Assembly: GCA_009746045.1 (NCBI GenBank)
Contig: RPFO01001168.1
Span: forward strand, 30,571 to 94,570
DNA length: 64,000 nt
Source: Mesostigma viride
Taxonomy: Eukaryota > Streptophyta > Mesostigmatophyceae > Mesostigmatales > Mesostigmataceae
Direction of reading: 5' to 3'
A program made the position numbers and the translations under genes. This document shows, piece by piece, positions 53,630 to 64,000 of the stretch. A model generated the notes under the pieces. The model was not told the DNA's origin. It ran no database searches and was given only the letters and a program-made list of their open reading frames with translations. Positions within the stretch are counted from its first letter, which is position 1. Every line of letters begins with the position of its first letter.

Positions 53630-53837
53630 CTGCTACCTGATTGGACGCCTGGCGGAGGAAGCTTTTCACGGCGCGACGCCGAGGGGCTTCAAAAACGTAT
53701 ATAAGCAGGCAAAATTTCTCCGAAATTTAATGAACGAGCGCGACGCGGAGACCATGCTAGTGTGCGGAACTGGTGAACCACACCGGTACGGGACAGATTC
53801 TTGGCTGATCCTCGTAGTACCTCGTGAACACGTCTAG
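53630..53837 (+). pseudogene. Fragment resembling the N-terminal domain of the MYND proteins
   Basis: The plus-strand frame reads GFKNVYKQAKFLRNL, comparable to LQNVYKQVRFLSRV of gene D, with compatible flanking acidic residues. No MYND finger follows. It could be a truncated copy or a first exon whose remainder I do not see. Evidence is one short match. Confidence 0.3.
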
Positions 53838-54360
53838 TAGGCCCGGGTTCAACTCCCGTCGTAACATTTTTTTTTGGGTTGGTGTGGCAAGCCTATAAAG
53901 CAATCCGCAAACCACTACACGGCTGGTAAGATTTAATATAATTAGCAACCTAATAGCTATATCAAAAATGTTTATGGGCATGGAAATTTTTAATATGTTG
54001 ATATTAGACTGCAATGAAACGAATATGCAACCTGCCCCCCTATGTTTAATACAATTATTATTATTATTTGTGGCATGAATATAATAATTGTGTGAAATAC
54101 AATGCTATGTGCAATATATTGCTGGTATGCCATGCAATTGTAACCAACAGGTGCAAGACCAAAAGGCGTCTTCAGGGCCCACCTGCTGCGAACAAGAGCT
54201 ATGGCGGCAAGAGGTGCGTGCAGGGTTACGGATTTACGGGGTTGTTGACCACCAAATTTGTTGTTACGTGTGTTATGGAAACATTTCAGTCGAATTTCTG
54301 GGTTCCAACGGTCGTTAAGGTTATAAAAAGTGCGTTGGGATTCGGAAATTCACATCCTGG
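53838..54360. other. AT-rich region, no confident gene
   Basis: A tRNA-like GGGTTCAACTCCC followed by a T run is at about 53845-53876, but no cloverleaf can be closed. A degraded palindrome (CCAACGGTCGTTAA) is at 54305. Confidence 0.5.
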
Positions 54361-54925
54361 CGTGTAAAAAATGCAGGTGTTGGCGAGTTTTCGGCCCGCT
54401 TTCAGGGGTCCAACGGCCGTTGGGTGTCTAAAATGCATGTGTTAGCGTGTTTCCGGCCCGCTTTCAGGGGCCCAACGGCCGTTGGACGTCGAAAATGCAT
54501 GTGTTGGCGTGTTTTCGGCCCGCTTTCAGGGGTCCAACGGCCGTTGGGTGTCGAAAATGCATGTAAAGGGCGTGTTTCAGGCCCACTTTCAGGGGTCCAA
54601 CGGCCGTTGGGTGTAGAAAATGCATGTGTTGGCGTGTTTTCGGCCCGCTTTCAGGGGTCCAACGGCCGTTGGGTGTCGAAAATGCATGTGTTGGCGTGTT
54701 TCAGGCCCACTTTCAGGGGTCCAACGGCCGTTGGGTGTCGAAAATGCATGTGTTGGCGTGTTTTCGGCCCGCTTTCTGGGGTCCAACGGCCGTTGGGTGT
54801 CGAAAATGCATGTGTTGGCGTGTTTCAGGCCCACTTTCGGGGGTCCAACGGCCGTTGGGTGTCGAAAATGCATGTGTTGGCGTGTTTCAGGCGTACTTTC
54901 AGGGGTCCAACGGCCGTTGGGACCT
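54361..54925. repeat. 62-bp tandem array, nine units, one palindrome each
   Basis: Palindromes start at 54410, 54472, 54534, 54597, 54659, 54721, 54783, 54845 and 54907. The unit also has ATGCATGTGTTGGCGTGTTT and GGCCCGCTTTCAGGGG. The array ends 66 bp before the ATG of the transposase-like gene. Confidence 0.95.
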
Positions 54926-54990
54926 ACAAATTGGGTAATTGTTGGAAAGCAATAATTTGATAAAAAGTCAAAACTTCGTCTGGATTCTGT

Positions 54991-57900
54991 ATGCGCGCGG
55001 ATGCAGGTGAAGCGCACAACAAAGACCTAAGTCTCAAGTACGTCGAGATCAAGGGCAACCAACTTGCCCTCGACATGGCCAGCGCAATGGAATACTTGCT
55101 GAAGGACAACAATCACAAGACTGAAAACACGAAAACTGCAGTAGGCTTGAGGGCGCTTGAGCGGCTGCCAGGTGCGGTTGTGAAGGTTATGGGGAAACAG
55201 TACCGCCCTGCGCTGAAAAGAAAGGCGTCGGAGTCCTTCGCTCAGGAGGTTGTCGCTAATATCGTGCAAGGTTTCCAGGAATTGGGCAAGTCGGATGAGC
55301 ACAGGAACGCGAAGTGCGCTGTGCTGTCAATGTGCTTGGGAAAGGACGGCATGAACAATCAAGGGCATTGCACTCTCGCGCGGCTGCTTCACGTCACGCC
55401 CAAGGATATCCAGACCGCAAGGGGAATGAGGATGGGGGGCGACCTTCCCGCCCTGAAGGCGCCCCCTCGTGCTTTACGGTCGGACAAGTTTCCGGAGGAG
55501 GTCAAAGACATCGTCGGGAGTTACTGGTTGTCAGACCTAAACACGAGGGCGTCTCCCAACCATAAGGACGTGGTCAATGAGTTCGAAAGGAAGGGAAACG
55601 CCAGGATCCTCATTTCCTCCCAGGGCGGAAGGTACTATTTGGACTCGCTTGAAACGATTTACAAGCGGTTCTGTTCTGACGCGTCGCCGTACAAGGGAGG
55701 TATCGTGACGACTGCGGACGGGACAAGGTACAAGGTGGGGTACACGAAGTTCGTGGAGTTCATGCCCAAGTGCGTAAAGGGCGTGTGGAAGGACCGGGAC
55801 TTGTGCGCATGCGAAAAGCACGTCGTCTTCGAGTCTCTGCTCTCTGCCTTCGCCAAAGGCGTCAAGGAGTTGAAGAGCACGCTGGAGATCGAGGAGAGGG
55901 AGGGTATCCCTTCCGTGCCTGACAATGCCCATGATTTCGTTCGACGTTTCACCTGCCACAGGGCTGAGAGGGGGGAGGGGGGGCAAGGAGGGGGGAGGAC
56001 GGGCGGCCCGTTCGTTAACGTCCCAATGAACTGCTTGGAAGGGACGTGCAACGAGTGTGGGATTTCCGAGTTCATCGTGACGGACCAGATGAAGGGGTGG
56101 ACAAAGAAGTACACGTGGTTCGACTTCATAAAGGAGGGCACAGCGCCCCGTGGGACGGTAAGCATGTATATTTGCATCGTTGAATATATATATGTAGACT
56201 TTCATACTTCCAACGGCCGTTGGCGTTGGGAAATTCCCAGCTGCTGACTTCCATTCTTCGGTCAATCCATGGTGCGCGGGTGTGTTGTGTTGCAGGAGGA
56301 GGATGTGGCGCCGCAAATGAACCTGCAGCAAAAACTCATCAAGTCAACCCTCTCGGAGCTCCATGAACTCATTACGGCGCGCTTCCCGGAATTCGCCATT
56401 CACGTCCATACATGGGCCTGGCAGCACCACGCTTACAAGGAGTGCATTGACGTGATGCCGCTGGGAACGGTGGTGGTCCTGATGGACTACTCGGAGAACT
56501 ATTCGGACCACCTGCAGAAACAGTTGCAGGCGCAGTACTGGTACCCAAGTAGTTACGTCCTGATGCCGGTGATCGTGATGTACCGTGATCCCGTATCGCT
56601 GGAAATCAAAAGGGTGAAGCACGATTACATGGGGAAGGACGTACCGAGGAATGCCCAGACCCTGGAGTTCGTGATGAAGAATACCCTTAACGTGCTGAGG
56701 GAGGAGGGGGTGGAGGTGAGGAACTGGATCAGTTGGTCCGACAACTGTAAGGAGCAGTTCCAATCCCGGTATGTGTTGGCGATGGCTGCGGACCTGCTCG
56801 AGGCCGACCCCGACTTGGAATCATTGGAGTGGAACTACTCGTGTGCAGGACATGGGAAGGGGGAGTCGGACGGGGAGGGGGGGACGGTCAAAAGCATCCT
56901 CAAAAGAGCGCAGATGCAGGAGGACAATCGGAACCTGAATACGGTGGAGGCACTGGTGGCCTACCTGAACCGGGATTGGAGAACCGGCAAAGACTCGAGT
57001 CGACCATCGGCACAATCGGACGTGGTTCGACGGGCATTTCTTCTCGATAACGTAAGTAAAGACAGTTGCTTTCTGGTGGTCAAGTGCAGTTCTATAATTT
57101 GTCTCTGGTTACACTTTACAGAGGACAGCTTCCTTGATGCAGTTTGAAGTTTCATAAGGCCAACGGCCGTTGGAGCTGGAAAATCGTATAATTGTTGAGT
57201 GCCAACGGCCGTTGGAGTTGAGAAATGTACTTATATAAAGTTTCCAAGGGCCAACGGCCGTTGGAGTTGGGAAATCTTATAATTGTTGAGTGCCAACGGC
57301 CGTTGGAGTTGGGAAATGTGCTGTGATGTTGTTTCATGGATTTACAATTGCAGATTCTCACGTCCGGTAAGGAGCGAGGCCCGATCCGAGATATCTCCAC
57401 GGCACACCAGTGGCGACTGGACAAAAAGGGCGAGCGGGTCGAGGTGGTAAAGCTCAGGCGTTTTTCATGCTTCAGTTGTGCGGAGTGCCGAGAGGGCAAG
57501 TGGACGACATGCCCAAACGATTGGAGCAGCTCGTCGTGGACTGTAAAACTCCAGGCGAGTAAGTCGCGGAACCCCACGCGATATCCGGGAACCCGCCTGA
57601 ACCACGTTCAAACGGCAAGAAACGAGTTGGGGCGTGGTTTGCAGGAGGGGGAGGCCGTCGCAGTCGCATCTGAGAGGGGGCACAAGGACCATGTGCCCGA
57701 CCACCCGTACTGGTTGGCGAAAGTTGTTCGAGTCGCCCACCAACTCGACAAGGATGAGTGTTTAAACAAACATACAGGGGGGGGGGCGAGGTTTTTAAGA
57801 AAGGCAACTGGGTAATGTACGTAAAATACTTCGAGAGGTGCTCCTCCTCCGGATCGGACGCCCGACGCTTCTTCTGGAACCCAGACGACCGAGAACCCTT

Positions 57901-58138
57901 AACTGCAATCGTGTGCTACCTGAGCGTCGCAAAGGTCACGAAGGGCAAGTGGGAAGGACATCCGGACAACACGCGACAGGGCTGGTTCACAATTGCGAAG
58001 AAGGTGGACGCCGAAATTACGGTACGTCATTCCAAACATTACTGTGTAAAATTGGTGTTTGTATGTCGCATGTGTTTTTTTGTCGACGGTCGTTCACCTT
58101 ACTAATGTTACATACAGGGCAATCAGCCTATACTTTAG
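54991..58138 (+). CDS. DDE-transposase-like protein gene, four exons
   Basis: Proposed exons 54991-56157, 56296-57051, 57354-58021, 58118-58138; all introns are GT-AG and phase 0. The first exon encodes a Lys-rich N-terminal region and Cys clusters. The second has VVLMDYSENYS, NWISWSDNCKEQFQSRY and AGHGKGESDGEGGTVK, the pattern of a widespread uncurated family of DDE-type transposase-like proteins (Asp in each block). The third has a Cys-x2-Cys pair (FSCFSCAEC). In exon 3 a G9 run (57778-57786) is one base too long: with eight G the frame continues to 58021 and into a short last exon ending TAG. It is either a transposon gene or a host gene derived from one; no terminal repeats were seen around it. 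Confidence 0.7.
56158..56295 (+). other. Intron 1 of the transposase-like gene, with one palindrome
   Basis: GTAAGC ... TTGCAG, 138 bp. The palindrome is at 56210-56223. Confidence 0.8.
57052..57353 (+). other. Intron 2 of the transposase-like gene, with four palindromes
   Basis: GTAAGT ... TTGCAG, 302 bp. Palindromes start at 57160, 57202, 57251 and 57293. They lie in two ~91-bp repeated pairs, each followed by AGTTG or AGCTG and GAAAT. Confidence 0.85.
58022..58117 (+). other. Proposed intron 3 of the transposase-like gene
   Basis: GTACGT ... CATACAG, 96 bp, no palindrome. The following exon is only seven codons including TAG, so it is less certain than the other introns. Confidence 0.45.
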
Positions 58139-58180
58139 CTTGGCTGCATGGCGCATGTCGCATATCTTAATTTCTCAAAG

Positions 58181-58194
58181 CCAACGGCCGTTGG
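58181..58194. repeat. Palindrome downstream of the transposase-like gene
   Basis: Perfect CCAACGGCCGTTGG, 43 bp after the proposed stop; the last copy in the window. Confidence 0.9.
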
Positions 58195-58344
58195 ACTTAC
58201 GAAACTGGACAAGTGCCAAGTGCGGATTGGGTACTAAAATGGGCATTCTTGTTGAGGATGACCAGTTGTGTTTATATATTTTTGCATGGTGGCGGATGAC
58301 TTGGCGTGTTGTTGCATTTTTACATACGGGTGTATGGTAGGCCT

Positions 58345-58358
58345 TAAACCCTAAACCC
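58345..58358 (-). repeat. Two TAAACCC telomere-type units
   Basis: The complement of GGGTTTA repeats, followed by a degenerate CTACACTCCTAAACC and then the TG-rich tract. Confidence 0.7.
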
Positions 58359-58375
58359 CTACACTCCTAAACCAT

Positions 58376-60165
58376 ATTTACCCTTATATGTTGGGTGTGT
58401 TGTGTGAATGTTGGGTATGTGTGTTGGGGCGTGTGTGTTGTGTGTGTGTGTTGGGTGCATTCATGAAGGTGCGGGGGCGTGTAGGGTGTGTGCAAAGTGT
58501 CTTGTGTGTTGATGTTGGGTGGGGGGGGGGAGGTACATGTGTGTTGTGTGTGTGACTTAGTAGGTGTGTTGTGTGTGTGACTTAGGTGTGTGTGTTGTTT
58601 GTGTTGGATATGTGTTGTGTGTGTGTGTGTTGTGTGTGTGTAGGGTGTCTTGTGTGTTGGTTTCTTGTTTTTAGTAGGTGTTGGGTGTGTGTATGTCGGG
58701 TGCAAACATAGTGTGTGTGTGTGTGTGTGTGTGTTCGGTATGTGTGTTGGGTGTCTTGTGTGTGTGTGTTCGGTATGTGTGTTGAGGCGTGTGTGTGTGC
58801 TCTGTGTATGTATGTTGTGTGTGTGTGTGTTGGGGCGTGTGCGTGTGTGTGTTGTGTGCATGTTAATTGTCATGTATTGGTGTTGAGTGTGGGGGGGGAT
58901 GGACGTGTGTGTTGTGTGTGACTTAGGTGTGTTATGTGTGTGTTGTGTGTGACTTAAGTGTGTAGTGTGTGTGTTGTGTGTGTTGGATGTGTGGTGTGGG
59001 TGTGGGTGTGGGTGTGTGGGTGGGTGGGGGGGGGGCCAAGTGTCTTGTGTGTTGGTATTGGGTTTGTGTGGGGGGGTGTACGTGTGTGTTGTGTGTGACT
59101 TAGGTGTGTTTTGTGTGTGTTGTGTGTGATCGACCTAGGTGTGTGTTGCGTGTGTGTGTTGGGTGTACATGTGTTCATAAAGGGTGTGGGTGTGTGTAGG
59201 GTGTGTGCAAAGTGTCTTGTGTGTTGGTGTTGGGTGTGTGGGGGGGGAAAGTACGTGTGTGTTGTGTGTGTGACTTAGGTGTGTTGTGTGTGTGTTGTTT
59301 GCATGTTATTGTTGGTGTTGTGGGGGGGGGGGATGTACGTGTACGTGTGTTGTGTGTTGGTGTCTTATTTTTAGGTGTTGGTGTGTGTGTCGTGGGTGCA
59401 AACATTGTGTGTGTGTGTGTGTTGGGTGTGTGTTGGGTGTCTTGTGTGTTTGGTGTTTTTGGTAGGTGTTGTGTGTGCGTGTTTTCGGTATGTGTGTTGG
59501 GTGTCTTGTGTGTGTGTGGTATGTGTTTGGGTGTTGTTGTGTGTGCAGTGTTGGGGCATGTGTGTGTGTGTGTTGGGGCATGTGTGTGTGTTGTGGCATG
59601 TTAATTGTCATGTGTTGGTGTTGTGTGTGTGGGGGGGGGGATGTACGTGTGTGTTGTGTGTTACTTAGGTGTGTTATGTGTGTGTTGGGTGTGGGTGTCG
59701 TGGGCCGACCGGTGCAAACATGTGTGTGTGTGTGTGTGTGTTGGGTGTGTGTTGGGTGTCTTGTGTGTTGGTGTCTTGTTTTTAGTAGGTGTTGTGTGTG
59801 CGTGTTTTCGGTATGTGTGTTGGGTGTCTTTTGTGTGTGTGGTGTGTGTTTGGGTGTTGTTGTGTGTGCAGTGTTGGGGCATGTGTGTGTGTGTTGGGGC
59901 ATGTGTGTGTGTGTGTTGGGGCATGTGTGTCAGTGTGTGTGTTGTGGCCTGTTAATTGTCATGTGTTGGTGTTGTGTGTGGGGGGGCGGGATGTACCTGT
60001 GTGTTGTGTGTTATAACAACTATACTTAGGTGTGTTATGTGTGTGTTGCGTGTGTGTGTTGGGTGTGTGTTGCATGGCTGTCTTGTGTGTTGGTGTCTTG
60101 TTTTTAGGTGTTGGTGTGTGTCTTGGGTGCAAACATAGTGTGTGTGTGTGTTGGGTGTGTTGTTC
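58376..60165 (+). repeat. TG-rich low-complexity tract, about 1.8 kb
   Basis: Irregular TGTGTG with GTGTGTTGGG and GTGTGTGACTTAGG motifs, repeated in blocks of 180-320 bp (recurring GTCTTGTGTGTTGGTGT and GCAAACAT). Frames of Cys/Val or His/Thr runs are repeat artefacts. Confidence 0.93.
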
Positions 60166-60296
60166 GTGTGTGTATGAAAATATAGAAAATTGTTATATTT
60201 GACGATAGTCATAGTGTACTACTAAAAACTTGTACATACATATGCTGGAATGATTTTCTTTTTACTATTTCATTCACTATTGCTTATTTCTTCACA
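60166..60296. other. Short AT-rich gap between satellites
   Basis: No feature seen. Confidence 0.7.
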
Positions 60297-63200
60297 CATG
60301 TACATGCACGCAAGGGGCGGCTGCACATACACGTACACACACCGCGCACGCAAGGGGCGGCTGCACACACACGTACATCCACCGCGCACGCAAGGGGCAA
60401 CTGCACACACACGTACATACACCGCGCACGCAAGGGGCGAGTGCGCACACACGTACATACACCGCGCACGCAAGGGGCGGCTGCACACACACGTACACAC
60501 ACCATGCACGCAAGGGCCGGCTGCACTCACATGTACATACACCATGCACGCAAGGGGCGGCTGCACACACACGTACACACACCATGCACGCAAGGGCCGG
60601 CTGCACTCACATGTACATCCACCGCGCACGCAAGGGCCGGCTGCACACACACGTACATACACCGCGCACGCAAGGGGCAACTGCACACACATGTACATAC
60701 ACCGCGCAACCACGGGGCGGCTGCACACACACGTACATACACCGCGCACGCAAGGGGCGGCTGCACACATACGTACCTACACCGCGCACGCAAGGGGCGA
60801 CTGCACACACATGTACATCCACCGCGCACGCAAGGGCCGGCTGCACACACACGTACACACACCATGCACGCAAGGGCCGGCTGCACACACACGTACATAC
60901 ACCGCGCACGCAAGGGGCGGCTGCACACACACGTACCACACCGCGCACGCAAGGGGCGGCTGCACACACACGTACACACACCATGCACGCAAGGAGCGAC
61001 TTCACGCACAGGTACACACACCATGCACGCAAGGTTCGGCTGCACACACATGTACATCCACCGCGCACGCAAGGGGCGAGTGCAAACACATGTACATACA
61101 CCGCGCACGCAAGGGGCAACTGCCCACACATGTACATCCACCGCGCACGCAAGGGCCGGCTGCACTCACATGTACACACACCGCGCACGCAAGGGCCGGC
61201 TGCACACACACGTACATACACCGCGCACGCAAGGGGCAACTGCACACACACGTACACACCATGCACGCAAGGGGCGGCTGCACACACACGTACACACACC
61301 ATGCACGCAAGGAGCGACTTCACGCACAGGTACACACACCATGCACGCAAGGTTCGGCTGCACACACATGTACATCCACCGCGCACGCAAGGGGCGAGTG
61401 CAAACACATGTACATCCACCGTGCACGCAAGGGGCGGCTGCACACACACGTACATACACCGCGCACGCAAGGGGCAACTGCACACACATGTACATACACC
61501 GCGCAACCACGGGGCGGCTGCACACACACGTACACACACCATGCACGCAAGGGCCGGCATGCACACACAGTACACACACCGCGCACGCAAGGGGCGGCTG
61601 CACACACACGTACATACACTGCGCACGCAAGGGGCTGCTGCACACACACTTACACTCACCATGCACGCGAGGGGCGGCTGCACACACACGTACACACACC
61701 GCGCACGCAAGGGACGGCTGCACACACACGTACATACACCGCGCACGCAAGGGGCGGCTGCACTTACATGTACACACACCACGCACGCAAGGGGCGGCTG
61801 CACACACACGTACATACACCGCGCACGCAAGGACCGGCTCCACTCACATGTACATCCACCGCGCAACCACGGGCGGCTGCACACACACGTACATACACCG
61901 CGCACGCAAGGGGCTGCTGCACACACACTTACACACAAAATGCACGCTTGGGGCGACGGCACTCACATGTACATACACCGCGCACGAAGGGGTGGCTGCA
62001 CACACACGTACATCCACCGCGCACGCAAGGGGCGGCTGCACACACACATACATACATGCACCATGCACGCAAGGGGCGAGTGCACACACATGTACATACA
62101 CCGCGCACGCAAGGGGCAACTGCCCACACATGGACATACACCATGCACGCAAGGGGCGGCTGCACACACATGTACATCCACCGCGCACGCAAGGGGCGAG
62201 TGCACACACACGTACACACACCGCGCACGCAAGGGGCTGCTGCACACACACGTACACACACCATGCACGCAATTGCCGGCATGCACACACACGTACATCC
62301 ACCGCGCACGCAAGGGGCAACTGCACACACATGTACACACACCGCGCACGCTTGGGGCGGCTGCACACACACGTACCTACACCGCGCACGCAAGGGGCGG
62401 CTGCACACACATGTACACACACCGCGCACGCAAGGGGCGGCTGCACACACACGTACACACACCATGCACGCAATTGCCGGCATGCACACACACGTACATC
62501 CACCGCGCACGCAAGGGGCAACTGCACACACATGTACACACACCGCGCACGCTTGGGGCAGCTGCACTCACATGTACACACACCGCGCACGCTTGGGGCG
62601 GCTGCACACACACGTACATACACCGCGCACGCAAGGGGCGGCTGCACACACACGTACATACACCGCGCACGCAAGGGGCGGCTGCACACATACGTACACA
62701 CACCGCGCACGCAAGGGGCGGCTGCACACACACGTACATACACCATGCACGCAAGGGCTGCACACACACTTACACACACCATGCACGCAAGGGCCGGCAT
62801 GCACACACACTGGCATACACCGCGCACGCAAGGGGCGGCTGCACACACGTACATACACCGCGCACGCAAGGGGCGAGTGCACACACACGTACACACACCG
62901 CGCACGAAAGGGGCGGCTGCACACACACGTACACACACCATGCACGCAATTGCCGGCATGCACACACACGTACATCCACTGCGCACGCAAGGGGCAACTG
63001 CACACACATGTACACACGCTCGGGGCGGCTGCACACACACTTACACACACCATGCACGCAAGGGCCGGCATGCACACACTGGCATACACCGCGCACGCAA
63101 GGGGCGGCTGCACCACATGTACATACACCATGCACGCAAGGCGGATCACACACACGTACACACACCGCGCACGCAAGGGGCGGCTGCACAACACGTACAC

Positions 63201-64000
63201 ACACCATGCACGCAATTGCCGGCATGCACACACACGTACATCCACCGCGCACGCAAGGGGCAACTGCACACACATGTACACACGCTTGGGGCGGCTGCAC
63301 TCACATGTACACACACCGCGCACGCAAGGGCCGGCTGCACACACACGTACATACACCGCGCACGCAAGGGGCAACTGCACACACACGTACACACACCATG
63401 CACGCAAGGGGCGGCTGCACACACGTACACACACGCGCACGCAAGGGCGCTGCACACACGTACACACACGCGCACGCAAGGCGGCTGCACACACATGTAC
63501 ATCCACACGCGCACGCAAGGGCGGCTGCACACACACGTACATACACCGCGCACGCAAGGGCAACTGCCCACACATGTACATCCACCGCGCACGCAAGGGC
63601 CGGCTGCACACACATGTACATACACCGCCACGCAAGGGGCGGCTGCACACACACGTACACACACCATGCACGCAAGGGGCGGCTGCACACACACGTACAC
63701 ACACCGCGCACGCAAGGGCGGCTGCACACACACGTACATACACCGCGCACGCAAGGGGCGCTGCACACACACGTACATCACCGCACGCAAGGGGCGGCTG
63801 CACACACACGTACACACACCGCGCACGCAAGGCGGCTGCACACACACGTACATACACCGCGCACGCAAGGGCGGCTGCACACACACGTACACACACCGCG
63901 CACGCAAGGGGCGGCTGCACACACACGTACAACACCGCGCACGCAAGGCGGCTCCACTCACACGTACATCCACCGCGCAACAAGGGCGGCTGCACACACA
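60297..64000. repeat. 40-bp satellite, runs off right edge
   Basis: Unit CGCGCACGCAAGGGGCGGCT, then GCACACACACGTACATACAC, about 90 copies. Variants CATGCACGC, GGGCCGGC and GGGGCAAC alternate without a clear higher order. The minus strand has no stop in any register of the unit, so frames of up to 475 codons arise (Cys/Val/Arg repeats with a 40-residue period). After about 63.4 kb the units lose single bases often. Confidence 0.97.

Noticed and set aside
53770-53880. tRNA gene or tRNA-derived SINE
   Set aside because: A B-box-like GGTTCAACTCC and a following T run are present, but the A box is poor and the acceptor stem does not pair.
60297-63997. Cys-rich repeat proteins of 200-475 codons
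   Set aside because: A 40-bp stop-free unit automatically gives a 40-residue period in all three registers. Overlapping frames are equally long, so no single one is favoured.

Overview
This is eukaryotic nuclear DNA. It carries GT-AG introns, MYND-finger and F-box-like proteins, LTR retrotransposons of copia type and very large satellites. Two short runs of the TTTAGGG telomere unit (11169-11182 and, on the other strand, 58345-58358) fit a green alga or another protist with plant-type telomeres. The species is not identified and this placement is inference.

Host genes (0-1, 22.6-25, 33.2-39.5 and 55-58.1 kb). From the left edge to 39.5 kb every host gene lies head to tail on the minus strand: a zinc-binding protein cut by the window edge, a small acidic protein (364-708), a zinc-binding protein (gene A), an unknown 205-residue protein (gene C), a MYND-finger protein (gene B), an F-box-like protein, an intact MYND paralogue (gene D) and a small protein with a basic tail. 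A four-exon plus-strand gene at 54991-58138 encodes a DDE-transposase-like protein. Noncoding host DNA is studded with about 45 copies of the perfect palindrome CCAACGGCCGTTGG or one-base variants. They sit 10-110 bp upstream of most start codons, inside introns, and once per unit in a 208-bp and a 62-bp tandem array. I found none inside the transposons.

Mobile DNA (1-33 kb). Element E1 (975-22603, plus strand) is inserted in gene A. Element E2 (3640-17431, minus strand) is inserted in E1 between gag and pol. A DNA transposon, T4 (8372-13662), is inserted in the integrase of E2. Each junction has a clean target duplication (AATTC, CACCT, TA), and removing each insert restores the interrupted reading frame. 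A third LTR element, E3 (25043-33207, minus strand, duplication GAACC), splits gene B, also in frame. All three LTR elements show the pol order integrase - protease-like - RT - RNase H. Their LTRs begin AGTTA rather than TG. E1 and E3 keep gag and pol in one frame separated by a single UGA followed by CUG or CUA, which suggests stop-codon readthrough.

Satellites. A GGGA/GGAA tract (40047-40410) leads into about 11.8 kb of a 27-30-bp minisatellite. This is punctuated by eight copies of a ~200-bp spacer that reveal a 3.9-kb higher-order duplication. The right end holds a TG-rich tract (58376-60165) and a 40-bp satellite running off the window (60297-64000). Long open frames in these arrays are artefacts of repeat period.
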